A DNA stretch of 64,000 nt. Origin: Pedobacter panaciterrae. GTDB taxonomy: Bacteria > Bacteroidota > Bacteroidia > Sphingobacteriales > Sphingobacteriaceae. Where the stretch lies: assembly GCF_013204795.1 (NCBI RefSeq), contig NZ_JABMKW010000008.1:744001-808000 (forward strand), in the 5' to 3' direction. Numbering within the stretch: the first letter of the stretch is position 1; each line of letters begins with the position of its first letter. Position numbers and translations under genes: made by a program. Under the pieces are notes generated by a model. That model was not told where the DNA came from, made no database searches, and was given only the letters and a program-made list of their open reading frames with translations. Below are positions 10,101 to 18,700 of the stretch, piece by piece.

Positions 10101-10419
10101 TACGCCATGGAATGTACAAGCTGACTTGCATGTTTCTCATGACTTGTTTATGAGTGCCGATAAGAAGCAGTTTATTACGTTTACCGCTGATGTAATGAAC
10201 CTCACCAATCTAGTCAACAGGAGTTGGGGAGTTCAGTATTTCTCTCCAAATACTTTCAACTCTACTTCAAGTGTTGGGTTAACCCCGGTACTATTCCCTC
10301 CATCCCAAAATTCCGGTGAATATCCGTTGTACCAGTTTAAATCGCCGGGTAAGCCTTATAGTATTGACTACTATGGTTCACGAACACAGTTGCAACTGGG
10401 AGCGAGATATACTTTTTAA
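7177..10419 (+). CDS. Oar-like TonB-dependent receptor with carboxypeptidase-regulatory N-domain
   Basis: A 1080-residue outer-membrane protein. A signal peptide ends near residue 24 (AAVSQE). A carboxypeptidase-regulatory-like beta-sandwich follows (about 28-115, with GNVLDAGGQPLPGASV and YYLPNLRIGGPY). Then comes a plug-like region with the serine-rich SRSITDVTRLVPQ and NVTIDGAINND, and a large barrel ending in LQLGARYTF. The layout and plug wording match the Oar/OmpA-related TonB receptors of Bacteroidota and myxobacteria. It is the second receptor of the operon and directly precedes the IPT-NHL protein. The role is probably transport or outer-membrane secretion and adhesion; the substrate is unknown. 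An Oar-type partner for surface lipoproteins would fit the FAS1 genes upstream, but that is inference. Confidence 0.82.
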   Translation: MTVRNTIYKIFLLLCMLLPFAAVSQETSGTLNGNVLDAGGQPLPGASVTAIHQSSGTKYATATDKNGHYYLPNLRIGGPYSVEASMMSMKNDRREGISIRLGAAVVLNFALSDQAHQLTEVAIKATKKGAQASAYGSGKNISADQVRNMATVSRSITDVTRLVPQASKDNSFGGANFRYNNVTIDGAINNDAIGFSPSLGGQSGTSGMAGSSTRTNPISIDAIEDMQVYLAPYDVKIGNFTGGSVNAVTRSGTNSLSGSVYGFGRNATITGKDRVGSLGKMNNDFYDYQTGFRVGFPIIKNKLFFFSNEEITHRQDPSQLIAGIAETGHILSAKDAADITAANFFNAGTAGLFNTYAKSTKFFNRLDWNINDKHQLAVRNNTIISEASHMDRDQQDFRFSSMAFLQKNNQSSTVAELKSRFNNSLSGNLLAGFTAVNDSRDPFGDPSLPQVQIAGRTPGTTIYVGTDREASIFDMKQRTLELTANLNWNIGKHTLTMGTHNEFYNITYGFVNAWNGRVDYLNIEDYLSNNPYRVRGAYSYENNSRSYIEQHPGAKFNINLYSLYFQDEIRVSDKLKVIPGLRADMAYLVDRPELSEKTRTAAADPYFGNTYTYTPLSRITNNYLNKIQLSPRVGFRYDWNGDQSLILRGGAGLFTGRIPMAWLAYAFYNNGDGYGGFDQKADQKPFVPGSNPLAGGANGIADFIQQNGATINNPNSGKTQIDLIDNGFVMPQVLRTSLGLDYTSASQWKFGVEAIYTKNIKDVLFQQLNVQDNPTYYGYDKDHQQPVYSGTVDQRFSNTYLLSNTSKGYRYSLTASVGKNIVDQLQASVSYTYGQSKDLSNGVRNSMESNWQLNQSLVPNNPTLANSNFDIRNRIVSTISYNKMWAKAGRTNVSLFVSAQSGSPFTYGVVSNSIQGLPQQVSLAYIPHREEAIRYFQDNATSTAIQQAEAFNSFIDADKYLSSKRGGFTERNEGRTPWNVQADLHVSHDLFMSADKKQFITFTADVMNLTNLVNRSWGVQYFSPNTFNSTSSVGLTPVLFPPSQNSGEYPLYQFKSPGKPYSIDYYGSRTQLQLGARYTF

Positions 10420-10440
10420 GTGATACAGATCAATCGAAAT

Positions 10441-12672
10441 ATGATATACGATATGAGTTATTCAAGAAAATTTAATACCGGGATGCATAAGTGGATCGGT
10501 GTGCTAAGCCTTTTTATTTTGTTGATGATTGCCTGTAAAAAGGACAAGACAGAACTAGTTAAAGTGCCTCTGGTGGTTACAGATTATTATCCAAACAGTG
10601 GTGCCCAGGGCACACTGGTAACGGTAGAAGGCACAGGATTTAGCAATAAAGCCGATGAAATATCGGCCACATTTTCTGGTGTAAAGGCTGAAATTGTTAG
10701 CGCAAGCTCTACTGCCGTGGTAATGCGTGCACCGGCTTCGGCAACAAGCGGTGCCATTATAATGAAAGTAAATGAGGAAAGCATCAGTATTGGTAATTAT
10801 ACTTATCAGGAACTAAGTATACAGGCGATCAGTCCGGTAAACGGGGCTGCTGGAACACATGTTCGTATTACTGGTGCTGGTTTTAGCAGTACAACAGGCC
10901 CGGCAGAAGTGTACATAAATGGGAAAATGGCTGTTGTAGTGAGTGCCAGTGACAATCTGCTGGTAGCTGAAGTGCCTGAAGACGCAGGCACCGGTCCGGT
11001 AACCGTTAAGGTAAATGGAAAAGAGGCTTCAGGACAAACCTTTAAGTTCCAGGTCATATCTGGTATTAAGCCTGCAAGTGGTGGCAAAGGTACACGTGTG
11101 AAAATCTCTGGAGGTGGTTTTGATGAAGTAACTGCCGGTAACCATGTAGATTTTAATGGTAAACTCGCGTTGGTAACTGAAGCGGCCGAGGATTATCTTG
11201 TGGTTGTTGCGCCCGCCGATGTGCAGACCGGCCCGGTATCGGTTACCATTAATGATCAAAAAGCGACTGGACCTGTATTTACAGTTGTGCCCATGCCGGT
11301 AATTGAATCTGTAACGCCGTTGAGTGGGCCGTCAGGTGCTGAAATGACCATTTTGGGATCAAACTTTAGCCCGCATACAGATGAAAATAAGGTAACTATA
11401 AATGGAAAAAGTACCACTGTTCTTACTGCAACGCCTTTTAAGGTTACCTTAACTATTCCAGGTGGAACAGGTGATGGGAAGGTAATCTTGAATGTAAATG
11501 ATCAGATTGTTCAGGGCCCTGATTTTAAAGACCAGAGTTTAGGCATTTCTAAAATGACTCCTGACAATGGCCTGTCAGGTACACGGGTTACCATTACCGG
11601 AACAGGGTTTAGTGCTACTGCATCAGCAAATACAGTGACCTTTAATGGGCTAGCAGCACAGATAGTCAGTGCAACAGCTACCAGCCTGGTGGTAATTACA
11701 CCACCTGCATTAACATCTGGTCCGGTAAAAGTGGTAAATGCAGGTCAAAGTGCATTGTCACCGGTTAACTTTAACCGTGCAGGTGTAATGACTTTAGCGG
11801 GTGGGCCAAATCAAACAGTTCTGGATATCAGTGAGCGTGGTGCAAGTATTGCCGTAGATAGCCGTGGAAACGTATTTGTGATGGAACTTAATAACCATGT
11901 AATTAAAAAGATTACTCCAGAAGGCGTTGTTTCGATATTCGCAGGAAGCCCGATAAGAGAAACCGGTAATCAGAACGGTACAGGTACTGCAGCGCGGTTT
12001 AATTTTAGCTTTAATTCGGGTATAGTAATTGACAAGCAGGATGTGTTATACGTTGTCGACGGTTTAAATAACAGCATTCGTAAAATTACACCTGCAGGTG
12101 TGGTAAATACCTACGCAGTAAACCTTAATGGACCTGGTAAACTGGCTATTGATGATAATGGAGATTTATATGTGCAAACGCAGTATAGTTTAACAAAGGT
12201 TGATAAGTCTGGAGTCAGAACGGCTGTAAGAGGTTTTTATGGGGGGAATGAAGCCTCGAGGCCTGTCATTATAGGTCCTTACCTGTACTATACAGATAAT
12301 GATAATCTTTTAATTAATCGTTTTGGCCTGATCGATGCGTCAAACCTTCGTGGATGGGCAGGAAATGGTGAATTTGGAAATTCTGATGGCCCTAAAAATC
12401 AATCGATGCTGGCTATTCCAAAAGGATTCATTTACGACGGAAAAGGCAACTTCTATTTCTCTGATGGTTTTAAACAAACAACCAGAAAGCTGAATATTAC
12501 GCTTAATGAACTGAGCACGGTTTCCAGTCAATCGACTAGTGGGTCATATAAAGATGGAGGGTTGATGGATGCAGAGTTCCGCAACAGAGATGACATGGCT
12601 ATGGATAAAGATGGTAATATTTATATCGTCGATGCAGGAAATAATGCAATCCGGAAAATGTTTTTAAAATAA
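10441..12672 (+). CDS. IPT/TIG-domain and NHL-repeat lipoprotein
   Basis: The frame opens with a GTG at 10420 directly after the receptor stop. ATGs at 10441, 10453 and 10483 are all possible starts, the last giving an 18-residue lipoprotein signal ending in MIACKK. Using 10441, five IPT/TIG immunoglobulin-like domains run through about residues 41-443, each opening with a pattern like P-x-SG-x-x-GT-x-V-x-I-x-G-x-x-F. An NHL-type propeller follows to the end, with repeats such as IAVDSRGNVFVMELNNHVIKK and a closing IYIVDAGNNAIRKM. This fold set is common in Bacteroidota surface lipoproteins of PULs and suggests glycan or protein binding. It is the last gene of the operon and is followed by a strong terminator. 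Confidence 0.83.
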   Translation: MIYDMSYSRKFNTGMHKWIGVLSLFILLMIACKKDKTELVKVPLVVTDYYPNSGAQGTLVTVEGTGFSNKADEISATFSGVKAEIVSASSTAVVMRAPASATSGAIIMKVNEESISIGNYTYQELSIQAISPVNGAAGTHVRITGAGFSSTTGPAEVYINGKMAVVVSASDNLLVAEVPEDAGTGPVTVKVNGKEASGQTFKFQVISGIKPASGGKGTRVKISGGGFDEVTAGNHVDFNGKLALVTEAAEDYLVVVAPADVQTGPVSVTINDQKATGPVFTVVPMPVIESVTPLSGPSGAEMTILGSNFSPHTDENKVTINGKSTTVLTATPFKVTLTIPGGTGDGKVILNVNDQIVQGPDFKDQSLGISKMTPDNGLSGTRVTITGTGFSATASANTVTFNGLAAQIVSATATSLVVITPPALTSGPVKVVNAGQSALSPVNFNRAGVMTLAGGPNQTVLDISERGASIAVDSRGNVFVMELNNHVIKKITPEGVVSIFAGSPIRETGNQNGTGTAARFNFSFNSGIVIDKQDVLYVVDGLNNSIRKITPAGVVNTYAVNLNGPGKLAIDDNGDLYVQTQYSLTKVDKSGVRTAVRGFYGGNEASRPVIIGPYLYYTDNDNLLINRFGLIDASNLRGWAGNGEFGNSDGPKNQSMLAIPKGFIYDGKGNFYFSDGFKQTTRKLNITLNELSTVSSQSTSGSYKDGGLMDAEFRNRDDMAMDKDGNIYIVDAGNNAIRKMFLK

Positions 12673-12697
12673 GTTTCAAGTTTGATTATGCTCAATT

Positions 12698-12728
12698 CCG
12701 GGCCGGCAGTCGCTGGCCCGGTTTATTT
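12698..12728 (+). terminator. Rho-independent terminator of the FAS1/receptor operon
   Basis: A 7-bp GC-only stem (CCGGGCC at 12698-12704, GGCCCGG at 12715-12721) with a 10-base loop is followed directly by a T-rich run. It starts 25 bp after the stop of the IPT-NHL gene, marking the end of the first operon. Confidence 0.85.
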
Positions 12729-12790
12729 ACAAACACATCAGCTGAGCAATTAAAAAATTCACGGTTAACATACAGTTCATATGCTGTTTT

Positions 12791-12798
12791 TATATTTG
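12791..12798 (+). promoter_or_regulatory. Candidate Bacteroidota -7 promoter box
   Basis: TATATTTG matches the Bacteroidota -7 consensus TAnnTTTG and lies 28 bp before the ATG of the small membrane protein gene at 12827. No convincing TTG-type -33 box is visible at the usual distance, so this is a moderate call. Confidence 0.45.
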
Positions 12799-12826
12799 TC
12801 TCTGTATCAGTTCAATAAAAAACATT

Positions 12827-12985
12827 ATGGAAATCAATTACCTGGTTGTCGTACCCGTCCTGATCTTGGTCATTGCCCTGATCCTATTCCTGATCCGCAG
12901 GAACAGGAAGGACCAGAAAAAATTAGAGCGAGAGCTGAACCAGTCAGAGCTGAAGCCTGAAAAGCATGATAAAGATCATATCTGA
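12827..12985 (+). CDS. Small single-pass membrane protein (52 residues)
   Basis: An ORF too short for most gene finders. It starts at ATG 12827 and ends at TGA 12983-12985. The protein begins MEINYLVVVPVLILVIALI, a clear transmembrane helix (about residues 5-23), followed by a basic patch (LIRRNRKDQKK) and a charged tail ending KPEKHDKDHI. Under the positive-inside rule the tail is cytoplasmic. Very similar short proteins with the same hydrophobic-then-charged layout are recalled from Sphingobacteriaceae genomes, which supports a real gene. A promoter box lies 28 bp upstream and the STN-like gene starts 19 bp downstream. Function unknown. Confidence 0.7.
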   Translation: MEINYLVVVPVLILVIALILFLIRRNRKDQKKLERELNQSELKPEKHDKDHI

Positions 12986-13004
12986 CAGTTAAAGAAAAAG
13001 CCAA

Positions 13005-13337
13005 ATGCCTAAAAATATAATTCTGTTGTTATGCTGGATGGCCACCTTCTGTCCTGCAGATCTCCCTTACGGCTATGATCAGGTGACGATGCTGGAAAAA
13101 AAGATCAGTATCATCGTTTATCCGACAGAAATACTGGAAAGTGTCATCTATCGACTCCAGTTGAGCGTGGGTACAACTTTTGAATTCAATATCCGGGTGC
13201 TGGCGCCCTATCAGGCAAAAGGGAGCAGTTATAAAGAGGTCTCCTTGAAACAGATTCTTGATCACCAGCTCGCAGGTACATCTTTGAAGTATAAACTAAA
13301 AAAACGGAAATTGGTCTTATACCATTCTCCCCTTTGA
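13005..13337 (+). CDS. Free-standing STN-like domain protein
   Basis: A 110-residue protein with a short hydrophobic N-terminus, probably a signal peptide (to about residue 19). The rest matches the secretin/TonB short N-terminal (STN) domain pattern: KKISIIVY, then FEFNIRVLAPYQ, VSLKQILDHQLAGTSL and a closing strand KLVLY. STN domains normally form the periplasmic N-terminus of transducing TonB receptors and contact FecR-type anti-sigma factors. Here no barrel follows; the frame simply ends at TGA. It may be a stand-alone periplasmic STN protein or the relic of a lost receptor. A complete STN-receptor/FecR/sigma unit begins about 700 bp downstream, which makes functional contact with that FecR conceivable, though unproven. 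Confidence 0.6.
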   Translation: MPKNIILLLCWMATFCPADLPYGYDQVTMLEKKISIIVYPTEILESVIYRLQLSVGTTFEFNIRVLAPYQAKGSSYKEVSLKQILDHQLAGTSLKYKLKKRKLVLYHSPL

Positions 13338-13388
13338 TCGATCACTACCTAAGAAATAAGGTAATTGATCCCTTAGACGCAAATTCAA

Positions 13389-13802
13389 GTGAACAAAAAA
13401 CATACAATATTAAATCTTTCAACACTAATCTTCATTATCGTGGTAGGGTGCAACAATAAATATCCATTTAAATCCCCCTATGAGATGGCCAGCGGATATG
13501 TAATTGGAAAGGAGAGCTGTAATGAGGATACTTCAAAAGACTATTGGCTAATTGAAATTGTATCATCATCCTCGGCAACTCAGCAATATGGTGATACCCT
13601 TACCCTTAATGGAGTTAAGTATACTAATGTAATAAAAGCAACTGGTCTCTCCCAGACCTTAAAAATAGCTGGAGAAAAGGTGGGTTTTGATTTTAATATC
13701 GCTGGCACCGCCACTTTAACTATGGGATGCGCTATAGATACTCCTAAAATATACAAACTAAAACTAGCTAATATCATACATAGCGGGAGATCATCATTTT
13801 AA
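13389..13802 (+). CDS. Hypothetical lipoprotein
   Basis: A 137-residue frame with a GTG start at 13389 and no good ATG alternative. The N-terminus MNKKHTILNLSTLIFIIVVGC is a clear lipoprotein signal with Cys at residue 21. The mature part is beta-rich with three further Cys residues and no recognised motif. It is 51 bp after the STN-like gene and 250 bp before the sigma factor gene. I do not recognise the family. Confidence 0.55.
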   Translation: MNKKHTILNLSTLIFIIVVGCNNKYPFKSPYEMASGYVIGKESCNEDTSKDYWLIEIVSSSSATQQYGDTLTLNGVKYTNVIKATGLSQTLKIAGEKVGFDFNIAGTATLTMGCAIDTPKIYKLKLANIIHSGRSSF

Positions 13803-14052
13803 TCCTAGCAGATCAGTTTCAATAAGAAAGGCATAGGGATATACTTTTTAAAATTTAGCTGAGATTGATAAGATACCAATGAGTTTAATGATTTGTCCTA
13901 CTTTGCGCTTATAGCAAGCTAAAAATTTAACATGGGAAAAACACCAGTGGGCATGAGCTCAGACCTGCAAAAAAATCTTTTTACAATAAAGTAAAAGTAA
14001 CCCACAATTAATATCTTATTTATATCCCTTGCCGAGTTTTGCGGGTAATATC

Positions 14053-14580
14053 ATGGGGTCAAATAAAGAGCTGGTTAATTTTGAGGTGCTCTATAAACGC
14101 TGGAGTGGCATGCTGCATCAATATGCCCTTTATTTTGTAAAGGATGAAGAAACCGCTGCCAGTTTGGTGAACGACCTATTTGTGCAGCTTTGGTTTAACA
14201 AAACCAGTCCTGATAACCTAAAAGGCTACTTGTTCAGGGCGATAAAAAACTCCGCGCTTAATTACCTGAAGCAGTATAAGAACAACTCATTGACTTTACT
14301 TGAGCAGGATGACCTCACTGCAATTTCTGATCTTTCCTTTGCCGATGAGGTTACCAGTGAATCTGAGCAACTGGTTTTTCTACATTTTCTTATTAGTAAA
14401 CTTCCCGAGCGGCGGCAACTGGTTTTTAAAATGCACAGAATAGAAGGATTCAGTTATGCAGAGATAGCGGAATTGCTGCAGATTTCGGTTAGAACTGTAG
14501 AAGACCATCTTTCAAAAAGCATGCAGTTTATCTATGATCGGTCCCAACATTTAATTCATAGAAAGTTAACAGAAGCTTAA
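14053..14580 (+). CDS. ECF RNA polymerase sigma factor (FecI-like)
   Basis: The frame extends upstream to a TTG at 14029, but ATG 14053 gives the usual N-terminus for this family (175 residues). Region 2 is seen in WSGMLHQYALYFVKDEETAASLVNDLFVQLW-type wording (about residues 15-50). Region 4 is seen in LPERRQLVFKMHRIEGFSYAEIAELL followed by SVRTVEDHLSKSM (about 120-165). This is the Bacteroidota ECF type paired with FecR and TonB receptors. The anti-sigma gene starts 60 bp downstream and the STN receptor follows it, so the sigma factor probably drives the receptor and phosphatase genes in response to ligand. Confidence 0.92.
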   Translation: MGSNKELVNFEVLYKRWSGMLHQYALYFVKDEETAASLVNDLFVQLWFNKTSPDNLKGYLFRAIKNSALNYLKQYKNNSLTLLEQDDLTAISDLSFADEVTSESEQLVFLHFLISKLPERRQLVFKMHRIEGFSYAEIAELLQISVRTVEDHLSKSMQFIYDRSQHLIHRKLTEA

Positions 14581-14640
14581 CCGATTACAGCCCGTATTTT
14601 CTGCCTGCACAATTGTCTTTACTGTTGAAAGAGGATAATT

Positions 14641-15657
14641 ATGGATAATAAATTATGGGATTGTATTGTTAAGCGATTGTCTGCTGAAGAGACCGCCGAG
14701 TCGGCGGCCATGCTTGATGCCTGGCTTATCGAAAATAGAGGACACCAAGAGGAATATTTAAAGATACAAGTGCTTTGGAAGTTGACAGAGAAGTTACCTG
14801 CTCAAGAACAGCTAGATTTTGAAATCGTAAGAGAAAGAATTTCTGAAACAAACCCAACACCTCAGCTTACACTGGTAGATAATGCTGCCCGTTGGTGGAA
14901 GTACGGCCTGGCTGCGGCAATGACCGGTATCTTCCTGCTTACAGCGCTTTTTTACTACCGATCAGCTCAAAACTCAGCGCAGCCTGAAGAATGGGTATTG
15001 AAAAGTGCGGGAGCAGGTAAAATGATCAGGGTTTTATTGCCTGACAGTACACTCGTATGGCTGAATTCAGGAAGCGAAATTCGCTATGAACGTGACTTTA
15101 GAAACAACAAGCTAAGGTTGGTGAAACTGAAAGGGGAAGCATATTTTGAAGTCACCCATGATTCATCACATCCTTTTGTAGTCAGTAGCGCAGGAATGAA
15201 TACTACGGTTTATGGAACCAGTTTCAATGTACGGGCTTATAATACGGAAAGGGCTATGGTTGTTGCTGTCAATTCGGGTAAGGTAGGTGTAACCACATCT
15301 GAAGATAAGAAGGCAGTATTTCTATTGCCAAGTGAAAAATTGATATATGACAGGGAAAAGGCCGAAGCACATAAAATAAGCATTTCCAGTAGCGATGTAG
15401 ATTCTTGGGTGTCAGGTGAACTGATCTTTGAACAGACTCCGTTTAATGAAGTTTTTGAAGCCTTAGAAAGAAAGTACAACATCAAAATCAATACCGAAAA
15501 AACTAACTATACGGGTTGCAAGCTGACTGCAAGATTCAGGAACAAATCTATAAACGAAGTTCTTAAAACACTAAATCTCTCTATGAACATACGATCAAAA
15601 TTTGTAGGACAAACCATTTACATAGAAGGAGGGGGATCATGCAGTAACAATAAATAA
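14641..15657 (+). CDS. FecR-family anti-sigma factor / transmembrane sensor
   Basis: A 338-residue inner-membrane protein. The cytoplasmic N-terminus (about 1-80) would bind the sigma factor. One transmembrane helix lies at about residues 84-103 (YGLAAAMTGIFLLTALFYY). A FecR domain follows (about 115-215, with LPDSTLVWLNSGSEIRYERDF and the FEVTHDSSHPFVV block) and then a DUF4974-type C-terminal domain (about 255-325, with QTPFNEVFEALERKYNI and ITYIEG-like end strand). In this family the periplasmic part reads the STN domain of the cognate receptor. It sits between its sigma factor and that receptor, which fixes the pairing. Confidence 0.92.
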   Translation: MDNKLWDCIVKRLSAEETAESAAMLDAWLIENRGHQEEYLKIQVLWKLTEKLPAQEQLDFEIVRERISETNPTPQLTLVDNAARWWKYGLAAAMTGIFLLTALFYYRSAQNSAQPEEWVLKSAGAGKMIRVLLPDSTLVWLNSGSEIRYERDFRNNKLRLVKLKGEAYFEVTHDSSHPFVVSSAGMNTTVYGTSFNVRAYNTERAMVVAVNSGKVGVTTSEDKKAVFLLPSEKLIYDREKAEAHKISISSSDVDSWVSGELIFEQTPFNEVFEALERKYNIKINTEKTNYTGCKLTARFRNKSINEVLKTLNLSMNIRSKFVGQTIYIEGGGSCSNNK

Positions 15658-15660
15658 AAA

Positions 15661-15686
15661 GCCGATCCTGTTTGCGCAGGAACGGC
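15661..15686 (+). promoter_or_regulatory. Stem-loop between fecR and receptor genes
   Basis: GCCGATCCTG (15661-15670) pairs with CAGGAACGGC (15677-15686) in nine pairs with a single A-A mismatch and a TTTGCG loop. It lies 3 bp after the fecR stop and 81 bp before the receptor start. The following CTTAATTCTT is only weakly T-rich, so it may act as a partial terminator, attenuator or mRNA-stability element that sets different levels of anti-sigma and receptor. This role is inference. Confidence 0.6.
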
Positions 15687-15766
15687 CTTAATTCTTAGGC
15701 AAACGGCGGTGAACCGTTGACTATATCTTATCATTTAAATCGTAAAAATTTAAACAACTCAAATTT

Positions 15767-18700
15767 ATGAAAAAAAATAATGAGGCTAAGTGCCTTATGA
15801 AAATAATTATGCGAGCATGCTTAGTAATTAGTGTCATTTCAGTGATCTCCATCCAGCTGGTAGCAGCTTCTGTAGTACGTGGTCAAAGCGGGCTGGATAA
15901 ACGCATCAGTATTAATATGCGCAATGTGGCTTTCACAGACCTGCTTAAGGAAATTGAAAGAAAAACAGGGGTCAGCTTTGTGTATACAAATAAGGAAACT
16001 CTCAATACAAAAGTAACTGTCCATGATGAGACCAAAACGGCCAGGACAATATTGACGCCTTTGTTGCAAAAAAATAACCTGCGACTTATTGAAGATGGAA
16101 CGATGGTTGTCCTTAAAAAAGCAGAGCTGCAGATACGTGCTCCAAAGCCTGGCGCGGCAGTAGGCTATGTGAAGGATAAGTTAAGTAACCAGACCTTGCC
16201 TTATGCTACTGTGATCTTGAAAGAAACCAACCAGAAGTATGTTACCGATGCCAATGGCTATTTTGTAATCAACAACCTAAAACCCGGAAAAGCAACGCTT
16301 GTTGTGAACTATATTGGTTATGTGACAACATCATTTACCTTAGATATAACCGATGGTGAAACGGTAAAAATGGAACTGAAATTGGAAAGCCAAAGCAACG
16401 ATATGAAGGGTATTTCAGTAACAGGGATTAGAAGAGGAGAGGCCATAGCATTGAGCAATATGCGTAACGCAGACAACATCAAGTATGTACTTTCTCAGGA
16501 GCAGATTGAGCGCTTTCCTGATGCTACTGTTGGGGAAGCCATGCAACGCGTGCCAGGGATTGCGATGGATTATAGTTATGGCTTGCCAAGAAACATCATC
16601 ATCAGAGGGCTGGATCAGAGTATGGGGTCTATCACGCTTAATGGAAACAGACTGCCTTCTACGCAAACCAATTCAAGGGATATTGATCTGAATGGTATTT
16701 TGTCATCTACTGTTGAGGCGATAGAAGTCAACAAAACCCTCACTCCCGATATGGATGCTGACGGAACATCAGGTTCAGTGAACATCATTTCTAAGACACC
16801 CAAGTCGGGCACTCAGCAAATGCAGGTGAAGGGTTCATTTGGTAACAATTTTCTATTGGGTAAGCAAAACTTTGATGGCTCATTTGATTTTAGTCGCAGA
16901 GATACCAAATGGGGCTATCTGGTTGGCGTAAATTATAGCAATACCTACAGAGGGGAAGATCGGGTTCAGAAAGATTACGACATGTACGAGATTGCAGGAG
17001 TAGAAAAAATGAAGTTATCTAATCTTGAACTCGAAGGTTCGGACTTGCACCGTGAGAACCTCGGACTACAAGCTGAACTGAGCTTCTTTCCTACAGAAAA
17101 GATTCAGATCTACGCAAGAACGTCTTACAATAAGTTTTACGAACTACAAACAAGGGGCACAAAAAGCTATAACATTGGAGAATACACCGATGAAAATACA
17201 GCTTCAGACATCAGTATAGGTGCTAGTGGTTCACCCAGAGATTACCATAGAGATTTGCTGAGCTTTTCAGTTGGTACTAAGGCGATTGTCAATGACTGGA
17301 GGTTGAATTTGGACCTCACCTATGCGAGTGGTTTATACGATCAACCCATTTACTATGACGGTTATTTTACTTATGGTGGTTTGAATGCCGGCATCGACAT
17401 CAGCGATCCGCGTGCTCCGCAGTTTGCTTTTACAAATGGCGATGTGAACAATGCGGCCAACTACACCACTTCCTCTTATGTCAACAGACACCAGATCGCT
17501 CATGACAAAGATGGGCAAGGATCGTTTAATGTGCAGCGGACTTTCAACCTTAGCCAAAAAAATAAACTGATGTTTAAGTTCGGAGGACGTTACAGGTATA
17601 AGGAAGATGACCATACCAGAGATTATTTCCAATACATCCTGAAGACAGGTAAGGTATCTATGGATAATTTCCTCTCTGATTATTCCAGAAAGGATTATTT
17701 TAATGGTAAATATGATCTTTCAGGAGCGATTGCCAATGGTTACCTGATGGAAGATTATTATCAGAAAAACCTGTCGCTTTTTGAAAGTGATGAAACCTAT
17801 ATCAGACAAAATACTGATCCGGATTCTTACAATGGTAAGGAAACCATGGGAGCGGGGTATGTAATGGGTAAATTGACACTGGATAAGCTTGATATTATTA
17901 CCGGACTGAGGTATGAGCGCACAGGGTTTGATTACCGTGGCAACATTGTGTCTTTCGACAATCAGGGTAAATATGTAAGCACAAATAAAGTGAACACCAA
18001 ATCTGCATTTGATGGCTTCTTTCCAAGTCTGAACCTGAAGTATGCCATTGATCAACGTACCAACGTGCGCGCAGCTGTTACCAGGTCGCTTTCCCGTCCT
18101 GGTTATTATGACCTGGTTCCATGGCAGGAAGTTGAACCGAGAAGAAAACGAATGAAGAAAGGAAATCCGGATTTGGATCAGGCTACTTCCACCAATGTCG
18201 ACTTCCTGTTTGAACACTACTTGAAATCACTGGGTTTACTATCCGGAGGCATCTTTTACAAGAACATAGAAAATTATATTTATCAAAGTATTTATACCCA
18301 ACAAGGCGGTCAGTTTGATCAATATCAGGTAACGCAGACTGTAAACGGCGCCAACGCACATGTGTATGGTTACGAAATTGCCTGGCAGCAGCAGCTAACT
18401 TTCCTGCCTGGATTTTTAAACGGTTTGGGTATCTATGGAAACTTTACGCAGATCCAGTCAAAGTTTAAAGTGCCTGGTATCGTAAGTGAGCGTACCGTAC
18501 GTTTGCCTTCAATGCGTCCTAAGGTAGGTAATGCTTCTCTGTCTTATGAGAAATATGGTTTTTCAGGCCGCATTTCTTTGAATTTCTATGAAACTTTTAT
18601 CAGTGAGCTTGCAGAAGAGCAAGCCAATGACCTGATGGAAAAAGGTAGAGTCCAGCTAGACTTCTCGGCCTCTCAGCGGATCAATAAAAAGTTTACCATT

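Noticed and set aside
13336..13372. Imperfect inverted repeat (GATCA...TACCT / AGGTA...TGATC)
   Set aside because: Mismatches and indels and no T-run; it could be chance in AT-rich DNA.
13932..13994. 20-codon ORF upstream of the sigma factor
   Set aside because: Too short, no clear ribosome site and no motif; kept only as leader sequence.
14029..14052. TTG start for the sigma factor
   Set aside because: The ATG at 14053 gives the usual family N-terminus and the extra residues have no counterpart in the family.
17720..18217. 165-codon open frame on the minus strand
   Set aside because: It lies wholly inside the TonB receptor gene on the other strand, whose sequence has clear domain structure; the antisense reading shows no family motif.
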